A stretch of 64,000 nucleotides of DNA from Corynebacterium urogenitale (lineage in GTDB: Bacteria > Actinomycetota > Actinomycetes > Mycobacteriales > Mycobacteriaceae), in assembly GCF_009026825.1 (NCBI RefSeq), contig NZ_CP045032.1:744001-808000 (forward strand). Reading direction: 5' to 3'. Positions 57,465-64,000 of the stretch are shown piece by piece. Under the pieces are notes generated by a model that had not been told where the DNA came from, did not search any database, and saw only the letters and a list, made by a program, of their open reading frames with translations. The first letter of the stretch is position 1, and each line of letters begins with the position of its first letter. Made by a program: the position numbers and the translations under genes.

Positions 57465-58787
57465 CTAGCGAAGGAAGTACTCCACGATGCCAGGCACCGC
57501 TGCCTCAATCTGCTCCGCGACTTCGGTGAAGGCGGCGTCTTCGCTGTAGTAAGGATCGGAAACCTCGGGCGCACGCAGGGAGTGAACGTTATCTGCATCG
57601 CTGGTGGCGTCGAAAGAATCGGGATCGAAGGCGCGGAACATGTAGATCTTCGCGGGATCCACACCGAGTCCCTTCAGGCCGCGCACATGACCGCGATCCA
57701 TCGCCAGGAACACATCTGCGTCGAGGTGCTCTTCACCGACCTGGGCTGCGCGGTGCGCGGAACCGTCGTAGCCGAAACTATCTAGTTCCCGGACCGCGCG
57801 GGGGTCAGCGCCCTCGCCCACATGCCAGCCGCCGAGCCCACAGGAATTCACCACGACATCGTTCATGCCAGCATCAGACAACGCCTTGTTCAGCATGACA
57901 TCGCCTATCGGGGAGCGGCAAATATTACCCGTGCACACCACGGTGATTTTCTTGACCTTGTGGGATGCGCTCACGCCCGCATCACCGTCGATCCAGCGCT
58001 CCACAAGGGCATCGAGTTGTTCCGGAGTGGCGACGTAGTGGCTGGCGCGGGCGCGTTCGGAGTCATCTCCATAACCCCAACCGACCAGCACACTATCTAT
58101 ACCGTGCTGGGCAGCCCCCTCAACATCGTGGATGCGATCACCGATGAGCAAAATGTTAGCAGGGTTCAGGGTCCCCGATGAAGCGGAGTTGCCATGTTCA
58201 TCGGAACCATTGAGCTCCGGAAGTTCTTGTAACTGTTCCAGTGCGTAGTCGATGACCATGGCCTTCCCTTGCCTGCCGGTGGAAGGATCCGCTGCTGCGA
58301 GGACATGAAAGTATTGCAGCATCCCGAAGTGCTCCAGGATTCTCCTGGCGCTTTCCTTGGATTTGGAGGTCGCCGTGGAAAGGATGATTTCCTTCGCGCG
58401 CCACTTCGCCAGAAGGTCCTTCATCCCGGGGAACGCCGCCGCATTCAACCAGCCGCCACCCGCTTGGTGCTGAAGGTAGTCCTGCAGAGCCTTCTCCAAT
58501 AATTCGCCTCTCAACCCCAACCCGGCGAGGGTTTCGCTCATCGGAGGCCCGGGAATGCGCTGGATCTCCGTGTCCGACGGTCGCTCGATACCGTTGTTGT
58601 CTAAGGCGTGGAGGAAACTATCGCGGATACCGGGGAAGCTATCGGTCAAGGTGCCGTCGACATCGACGAGCAGGATCTTCCTTGCGCGCGCCGTGTCCAC
58701 GGATGCGGAGGGGGTACCAGATTCATTGCGGCCACTGCTCGATGTAGTGTTTGGCTTCCGGCGTGGGGTGGGGTTTTCTGAGCTCAC
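57465..58787 (-). CDS. Fusion of HAD phosphatase and low-molecular-weight protein-tyrosine phosphatase
   Basis: 440 residues. The first domain (~35-270) is HAD type, with nucleophile motif VDVDGTLTDS (D42, D44) and later LLIGDRIHDV, as in phosphoglycolate phosphatases. After SHKVKKITVVCTG comes a LMW-PTP (~275-440) with the P-loop CTGNICRS and the acid-loop region EVSDPYYSEDAAF. Both active sites look intact. In other corynebacteria as I recall these are separate neighbouring genes. A short hydrophilic insert (~215-228, NGSDEHGNSASSG) interrupts the HAD part. Confidence 0.85.
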   Translation of the reverse strand: MSSENPTPRRKPNTTSSSGRNESGTPSASVDTARARKILLVDVDGTLTDSFPGIRDSFLHALDNNGIERPSDTEIQRIPGPPMSETLAGLGLRGELLEKALQDYLQHQAGGGWLNAAAFPGMKDLLAKWRAKEIILSTATSKSKESARRILEHFGMLQYFHVLAAADPSTGRQGKAMVIDYALEQLQELPELNGSDEHGNSASSGTLNPANILLIGDRIHDVEGAAQHGIDSVLVGWGYGDDSERARASHYVATPEQLDALVERWIDGDAGVSASHKVKKITVVCTGNICRSPIGDVMLNKALSDAGMNDVVVNSCGLGGWHVGEGADPRAVRELDSFGYDGSAHRAAQVGEEHLDADVFLAMDRGHVRGLKGLGVDPAKIYMFRAFDPDSFDATSDADNVHSLRAPEVSDPYYSEDAAFTEVAEQIEAAVPGIVEYFLR

Positions 58788-58889
58788 GACTTCCAGTGTC
58801 CCAGATGCTCGCCCGCGCTCGCCACCGGATTCTGACTAGGGTGGGGCTATAGCAAGCGTCCCAAGACCCCACCACGTCAGGAGCCGATA

Positions 58890-60059
58890 GTGACGAACAC
58901 CGACTCGAACCCATCAACCAGCACTGCCACTGTGGGCGACGTGATTGCTGTCATGGAGGCCGCCTACCCACCGTACTTGGCTGAATCTTGGGATGCGGTG
59001 GGACTCATCTGTGGTGATCCCACCGAGCCAGCAACCAAGGTGGCATTCGCCTTGGACTGCACCGATGCGGTTGCTGATGAGGCCATCGCACGAGAAGCCG
59101 ACATGCTCATCGTCCATCACCCGCTGCTCATGCGCGGTGTTACCTCGGTTGCGGCGAATACCCCGAAGGGTCGGATCGTTCATAAACTCATCCGTCACGG
59201 CGTAGCCCTTTTCGCGGCACACACGAACGCAGACTCCGCCCGCCCAGGCGTCAACGATCGCCTCGCCCACGTACTCGGCGTCACCCCGGGTGCCCCGCTG
59301 CGCCCAATCGAGGAAGCCCTCGACAAGTGGGGATTCACCGTTCCTGTATCCGTCGCCACCAGTGTGAAGAACGCAGTTTTTGCTGCAGGTGCGGGGACTG
59401 TGGGCGACTACACAGAAGCTGCTTGCGAACACCAGGTGACTGGACAGTTTCGCCCAACAGCGGAGGCACAGCCCCACATCGGTAAGGTCGGTGAACTGGA
59501 AACAGTGGAAGAGCTGCGGGTAGAGTTCGTCGCCCCGCGCCGCGTCCGTGAAAAGGTTCGTGCTGCCCTACTCAAGGCTCACCCGTATGAAGAGCCTGCC
59601 TATGACGTGGTCGAGACACATACCGGCACCGCTGAACTGGGAATTGGCCGCGTGGGCGAGTTGGACACACCGATGACCCTGCGCGAATTCACGGAACGTG
59701 TCGCTGAACGTCTGCCCACCACACGCTGGGGAGTGCGCGCAGCCGGGGACCCAGACACGGTCATCAGGAAAGTGGCCGTATCCTCCGGCGCAGGGGATAG
59801 CTTCCTCGACACGGTGGCTGCCATGGACGTCGATTGCTTCGTCACCTCCGATCTGCGCCACCACCCGGTTGATGAGCACCTGCGCAAAGGAGGCTGCGCT
59901 GTGATCGATACCGCCCACTGGGCCTCCGAATTCCCGTGGTGTGAGCAGGCTCGTGACGTCGTCGACAAGGGAATGCAGGAACGCGGGCACACGGTGATAG
60001 CCGAAGTGATCGACATTCGCACAGACCCATGGACCGTCCACGGGCGGGGAAAGGGATAA
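58890..60059 (+). CDS. Nif3-like dinuclear metal centre protein
   Basis: 389 residues from GTG. Metal ligands are visible in VHHPLLMRGV (HH motif), in FAAHTNADSARPGVNDRLA, and in the C-terminal HWASEFPWCEQAR. The central insertion domain (~130-250) is the PII-like module of the long Nif3 group. It belongs to the GTP cyclohydrolase I type 2/NIF3 family, and the function is not settled. It starts the Nif3-zinc ribbon-RNase H run of genes. Confidence 0.87.
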   Translation: MTNTDSNPSTSTATVGDVIAVMEAAYPPYLAESWDAVGLICGDPTEPATKVAFALDCTDAVADEAIAREADMLIVHHPLLMRGVTSVAANTPKGRIVHKLIRHGVALFAAHTNADSARPGVNDRLAHVLGVTPGAPLRPIEEALDKWGFTVPVSVATSVKNAVFAAGAGTVGDYTEAACEHQVTGQFRPTAEAQPHIGKVGELETVEELRVEFVAPRRVREKVRAALLKAHPYEEPAYDVVETHTGTAELGIGRVGELDTPMTLREFTERVAERLPTTRWGVRAAGDPDTVIRKVAVSSGAGDSFLDTVAAMDVDCFVTSDLRHHPVDEHLRKGGCAVIDTAHWASEFPWCEQARDVVDKGMQERGHTVIAEVIDIRTDPWTVHGRGKG

Positions 60060-60072
60060 AAGGGGATCCGGC

Positions 60073-60819
60073 ATGCAGTGCACGCCAGTTGACAAGAAAG
60101 CGCTCGGGGCACTCGCCTCAGCCTTGCAGGAAATCTCCATCATCGAAGCGCGCATGCAGACACTCACGGAGCGCGTGCGGCTCGAAGAACTCCAGCAACA
60201 GCGGGCGGAAGAACGCAGACGCCACACTATGAAGCGAGTTCAAGGGCGTGAACAACGTACCGATGTGCTCCGTTTACGGCAGGAAGTAGCGAAGTTAAAA
60301 CAGCGTGAGGCCGCCGACAGGGACGAATTGCGGGAAGCTACCGACAAAGAAATGCGCAAGGATCTCAAGCACGACCTCGCCGCCACGCAGAGCCGCCTCG
60401 AGGACTTCGAAGAACGCTTGGGCAGGGCCGAACGGACGGCCATCATGCTCGACGAGGATCTCCCGGAATTCTCCGCCAACGGCTCCCCGGAGGCCACTGG
60501 TTTCGCCCCGTCGGATGGAGACATAGCCGAGGCCCAGCGCGCCCTCCAGCAGGCGGAGAACGCGCTACAGGCGGACCTCCAAGCAGCGCAAGCGCGCGCC
60601 GACCAAGCCCGCCACGAGATGGCCCCAGCAGTGCTGGAAGTCTTCGAAAAGCAGTACGAAGAACACGGTGTGGGCGCCGCCTGGCTTAACGGCCGAACTT
60701 GCGGAGGCTGCTTCATGGAATTAGACCCGCTGACGTTGCGGGAGTTGCGCAGGGCACCCGCGGGGGAGCTTCAGCATTGCCCGGAATGTAACGTAATTAT
60801 TCTGTTGCCAGAAGACTAG
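60073..60819 (+). CDS. Coiled-coil zinc-ribbon protein (CT398/DUF164 type)
   Basis: 248 residues. Residues 1-190 are a long charged coiled coil. The C-terminal ribbon has two Cys pairs (CGGC and CPEC) in the last 45 residues. Such proteins sit between Nif3 and RNase H/CobC in actinobacteria and may act as a scaffold or nucleic-acid binder. It lies 13 bases after the Nif3 gene, so the two are co-transcribed. Confidence 0.85.
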   Translation: MQCTPVDKKALGALASALQEISIIEARMQTLTERVRLEELQQQRAEERRRHTMKRVQGREQRTDVLRLRQEVAKLKQREAADRDELREATDKEMRKDLKHDLAATQSRLEDFEERLGRAERTAIMLDEDLPEFSANGSPEATGFAPSDGDIAEAQRALQQAENALQADLQAAQARADQARHEMAPAVLEVFEKQYEEHGVGAAWLNGRTCGGCFMELDPLTLRELRRAPAGELQHCPECNVIILLPED

Positions 60820-60838
60820 TGGAAGGCGAGGACACGGC

Positions 60839-62242
60839 ATGCGACTGAGGGTGGAATCCGACGGGGGTTCGCGAGGCAACCCGGGACTCGCCGGGGCAGG
60901 ATCCTCCGTGGTCGACCCCGCCAGCATCAGTGCCGGGGAGCCGCACGAACTGGCCTGTCAGTGGCAGCACATCGATAAGGCCACCAATAACGTTGCCGAA
61001 TACCACGGTCTGATCAACGGTCTCACCCTGGCAGCCGAAGTGGCGGAGAAGTTGGGTGAGTCCGCAGCGGAGACCACCGTGGACGTGTTTATGGATTCCA
61101 AGCTCATCGTGGAACAGATGAGCGGCCGCTGGAAGATCAAGCACCCGGATATGAAGCCCCTCGCGCAGCAGGTGAAGTCCTTGGAACGGGACTTCGTCGC
61201 GGTGAGCTACACCTGGGTGCCGCGAGCCCAGAACAAACGCGCCGATGAGCTTGCCAACCGAGCTATGGATGACAAGGAGTCCGGCGTCTCCTTCGACCTG
61301 CCGGAAAGTGCCTCCTCTCCTTCTTCATCCGACGCCACCAATCCCACCTCCGCAGACGCTGCGGACAAGAAACTGAATGAGGCTTCTGTGAAGGAGCCTG
61401 GGGAGGGGGCTGGTGGCGTCGAGCAGAAAGACAAAGACAATGAGCGACCCACAGCTCCCGACTGGCATGGTGGACGCAAACCAACGCGAATGCTGCTGTT
61501 GCGCCACGGCGAGACACAGTTGAGCGTAGAGAAGAAGTTCTCCGGGCTCGGCAACCCTGAGCTCACCGCACGAGGGCAGTGGCAGGCTGAGCAGGCAGCG
61601 GCGTACATCGGTGGCCGTGGGGGAATCAGTACCGTGCTCAGCTCGCCGCTGAAGCGTGCCCGACAAACTGCGCAGGCAGTCGCGGAGGCGCTTAGTGACC
61701 AGGCTGCGGCTCGCGGTGATGGACAGGGACGGGCTGAGGACAGTGATGGTGGAGAGGGGCGGGCTGAGGCCAGTGGTGGTGGACAGGGGCGGGCTGAGGC
61801 CAGTGGTGGTGGAAACAGCCAGTCTGAGTTTGGTGGCCGGGGCGCCGTCGAGGTGATAATGGATGACGGTCTGAGAGAGATGGACTTCGGCGCGTGGGAA
61901 GGTAAGACCTTTGCCGAGGTGCGCGCCGAGTATCCCAATGAACACATCGACTTCTTCTATAACGCCACCACCGCGCCGCCAGACGGCGAATCGCAGGAAG
62001 ACGTCTTCAACAGGATGCGCGAAGTGGTGCAGCGTCTGGTGAAGGAACACGAAGGCCAAAATATCGTGCTGGTCAGCCACGTCACGCCGATTAAGGCGAT
62101 CATTCGGCATGCGCTGCAGGCCAGTGGTTCGTGTTTCCGGACAATGCACCTGGATCTCGCAGGATTGAGTGTTGTCGAGTTCTACGATGATGGAAACTCC
62201 GTGGTCAGGCGAGTAAACGATACCCACTACCTCGAGGCCTAG
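60839..62242 (+). CDS. Bifunctional RNase HI / CobC-type phosphatase
   Basis: 467 residues, like Rv2228c. The RNase HI domain (1-145) shows D8 in SDGGSRGNPG, E53-type AEYHGL, D-type FMDSKLIVE and WVPRAQNKRADELAN. A linker of ~65 residues precedes the histidine phosphatase domain, with LLRHGETQLS at about 221 and VLVSHVTPIKAI near the end. A 30-bp repeat inside the phosphatase domain adds a flexible loop (61721-61840). It should remove RNA from hybrids and dephosphorylate a cobamide precursor. It lies 90 bases before rnpB. Confidence 0.88.
   Translation: MRLRVESDGGSRGNPGLAGAGSSVVDPASISAGEPHELACQWQHIDKATNNVAEYHGLINGLTLAAEVAEKLGESAAETTVDVFMDSKLIVEQMSGRWKIKHPDMKPLAQQVKSLERDFVAVSYTWVPRAQNKRADELANRAMDDKESGVSFDLPESASSPSSSDATNPTSADAADKKLNEASVKEPGEGAGGVEQKDKDNERPTAPDWHGGRKPTRMLLLRHGETQLSVEKKFSGLGNPELTARGQWQAEQAAAYIGGRGGISTVLSSPLKRARQTAQAVAEALSDQAAARGDGQGRAEDSDGGEGRAEASGGGQGRAEASGGGNSQSEFGGRGAVEVIMDDGLREMDFGAWEGKTFAEVRAEYPNEHIDFFYNATTAPPDGESQEDVFNRMREVVQRLVKEHEGQNIVLVSHVTPIKAIIRHALQASGSCFRTMHLDLAGLSVVEFYDDGNSVVRRVNDTHYLEA
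61721..61840. repeat. 30-bp tandem repeats in the RNase HI/CobC gene
   Basis: Units at 61721-61750, 61751-61780 and 61781-61810, with a degenerate fourth at 61811-61840. Each encodes a ten-residue block close to GQGRAEASGG. The repeat keeps frame and widens a loop of the phosphatase domain. Confidence 0.85.
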
Positions 62243-62334
62243 TACGCAAAATCCGAGGGACACCGGCACGTCGTCGCCTTGCAGGTGGCGGGGTGAAGTA
62301 TTCGAATTCGTGGCATCCAGGTAATGTAGCTGTC

Positions 62335-62853
<519 letters not shown>

Positions 62854-63260
62854 TTCTAAGCTTTGCTTTTCTACCTTCAGTTCTTGGAACTGCTGGTTAT
62901 TTCCGGGGAAGCGGTTACATTGCAGAGTGGCCGAATTCTATGGTGCGGTGTCCTTCGTGGAGTAGCTGGGCCTTTTCTGTAGAAGTGGCAAAGTTTCCGT
63001 GCCATCCGAAATTTCGCCACCGTTGTGGCGGCTTTTTGGGGATTTCGCCCTCGTTGTTGTGGCGAAATTTAAAATCGAGGGACATTTCGCCACCTGGCTG
63101 CCTGCAGACCGCCTGGCCGTACCAACCCCCGCCCTGGCCGCGAATACCTCCGAGCGACCGTGGACACTCCGCCAGCCTCCCCTTCGTGGGCTCAGCCTCT
63201 CGACATTGGGCAAATCGCAAACTCAGCAATACTTCCTGGCCGTCAGTACGCTGGAGGAGC
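62854..63260. other. Intergenic stretch with GTGGCGAAATTT hairpins
   Basis: No gene is seen. Two hairpins share the half-site of the 7338 palindrome: GTGGCAAAGTTTC (62985-62997) with GAAATTTCGCCAC (63008-63020), and GTGGCGAAATTT (63059-63070) with GACATTTCGCCAC (63081-63093). Fragments of the same words (GTGGCGG, GATTTCGCCC) lie between them. The stretch precedes the RNB gene. Confidence 0.65.
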
Positions 63261-64000
63261 ATGAAGCTCTTCGCCGCTGAACTGGACTTCCGCGCCATCG
63301 CCCGAGAATTTGAACTACCTGACCACTTTCCAGAGGAGGTGGAGGCGGAAGCTGCCCTCGTCAGCGATCGAGTGGCCTCCAATCCTCACGATTACGCCAT
63401 GGGAAGCACTGTGCAGAGAACACAGACTGATTCCACCAGAATCCCCAGTGGCGCGCATGCCAGTACCACCAATTCGCACAGCGCCACCACCAATTCGCAC
63501 AGCGCCACCACCAATTCGCACAGCGCCACCACCAATCCGCACAGCGCCACTACCAGCCAGCAATCCACCAACACCACGAACCAGCGTGTCGACCTGCGCG
63601 AAGTGGAGTTCGTCACCATCGATCCCGCTGGTTCAATGGACTTGGATCAAGCAGTAAACATCGCCGAGGCCAGCGTCGATGGCGCGCCGGGCTGGCGAGT
63701 CCTCTACGCGATCGCTGACGTCGCTGCTTTTGTGGAACCCGGTGGAGCCGTGGATGCGGAATCGCTCAAACGTGGCCAGACCATTTACCTCCCGGATGGC
63801 CATGTGCGATTGCACCCGGCGGAGCTCTCCGAGGGAAGCGCGTCCCTCCTGCCTGACCAGGATCGCCCAGCTGCGGTGTGGGACATGCATGTGCGGCAGG
63901 ACGGGGAGGTTGCGAATTTCAGCGTCTACCGTGCGCTGGTTCGCAGCCGGGCACGCTTTGATTATGTGGAGGTGGAGCGCGACAGAGTTAATGGCACCCT
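63261..64000 (+). CDS. RNB-domain ribonuclease (RNase R/II family), partial
   Basis: Runs off the right edge; about 246 residues are visible. GGAGGAG lies directly upstream of the ATG. The start MKLFAAELDFRAIAREFELP leads to a long low-complexity stretch, then the RNB catalytic entry TIDPAGSMDLDQAVNIAEAS with its metal-binding Asp residues, and YAIADVAAFVEPGG. It is a 3'-5' exoribonuclease. Residues 69-96 are four copies of TTNSHSA, an unusual insert before the catalytic domain. Confidence 0.85.
   Translation, partial: MKLFAAELDFRAIAREFELPDHFPEEVEAEAALVSDRVASNPHDYAMGSTVQRTQTDSTRIPSGAHASTTNSHSATTNSHSATTNSHSATTNPHSATTSQQSTNTTNQRVDLREVEFVTIDPAGSMDLDQAVNIAEASVDGAPGWRVLYAIADVAAFVEPGGAVDAESLKRGQTIYLPDGHVRLHPAELSEGSASLLPDQDRPAAVWDMHVRQDGEVANFSVYRALVRSRARFDYVEVERDRVNGT
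63465..63548. repeat. Four 21-bp tandem repeats in the RNB ribonuclease gene
   Basis: Units at 63465-63485, 63486-63506, 63507-63527 and 63528-63548 (ACCACCAATTCGCACAGCGC plus C; the last unit has CCG for TCG). Each encodes TTNSHSA (TTNPHSA in the last), so the frame is kept. Confidence 0.9.

Overview
The window is a stretch of chromosome from a Corynebacterium. Three things point there: the mycolate/mycothiol gene set (a meromycolate-type AcpM, mycothiol-dependent formaldehyde dehydrogenase MscR), the actinobacterial gene orders hrcA-dnaJ-rsmE-phoH-ybeY-corC-era-recO-uppS, zur-glyS-dgt-dnaG, aceE-DUF3052 and Nif3-zinc ribbon-RNase H/CobC-rnpB, and the corynebacterial forms of DnaG and AecD. 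G+C is high, coding density is high, and there is no prophage, CRISPR array or insertion sequence that I can see. Most of the window is core genome. The accessory character lies in small lipoproteins, decayed genes, short tandem repeats and palindromic intergenic elements.

Layout. 0-9.7 kb: an ABC exporter half-gene cut by the left edge, a cystathionine beta-lyase (aecD), a type-B carboxylesterase, an M3 oligopeptidase, small membrane proteins, and malQ. 9.8-14 kb: fadD-type acyl-CoA ligase, an unknown coiled-coil protein and hemW. 14-24 kb: the hrcA-to-uppS stress, ribosome and cell-wall operon, interrupted by two degraded DUF4282 membrane-protein genes. 24-29 kb: a VIT-type metal transporter and zur, then 1.2 kb without protein genes that holds a 6C RNA with its promoter and terminator and a ~100 bp palindromic element, then glyS. 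29-38 kb: a TPM/coiled-coil surface protein, a YdcF protein, dgt, a secreted barnase-like RNase, a GMC oxidoreductase and dnaG. 38-43 kb: mycothiol-dependent formaldehyde detoxification (mscR and a metallo-beta-lactamase-fold hydrolase), then the copper module copA-csoR with a CsoR operator. 43-47.3 kb: three related lipoproteins (one with a nonsense second codon), the anti-sigma/sigma pair rskA-sigK, and a divergent fasciclin (MPT70/83-like) lipoprotein that is its probable target. 47.4-56.2 kb: a bile-acid-symporter-family transporter, tRNAs, a beta-lactamase-fold hydrolase, acpM, an alpha/beta hydrolase, a damaged pirin, aceE and DUF3052. 56.3-64 kb: SURF1, a HAD phosphatase fused to a low-molecular-weight tyrosine phosphatase, Nif3, a zinc-ribbon protein, RNase HI/CobC, rnpB, and an RNB ribonuclease cut by the right edge.

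Recurring themes. Many housekeeping enzymes carry hydrophilic Gly/Ser/Glu/Asn-rich inserts at loop positions (AecD, the M3 peptidase, MalQ, HemW, CorC, DnaG, RNase HI/CobC, the RNB nuclease). Several are visibly built from tandem 21-57 bp repeats, and three intergenic regions carry comparable 25-28 bp triplets. Two dispersed palindrome families (a ~100 bp TGTCCCAAA...TTTGGGACA element and GTGGCGAAATTT hairpins) sit between genes. I found no large novel multi-gene defence or biosynthesis system. The most unusual signals are the paired palindromic elements, the HAD-PTP fusion, the DnaG with a lost zinc site, and the lipoprotein with a stop at codon 2.
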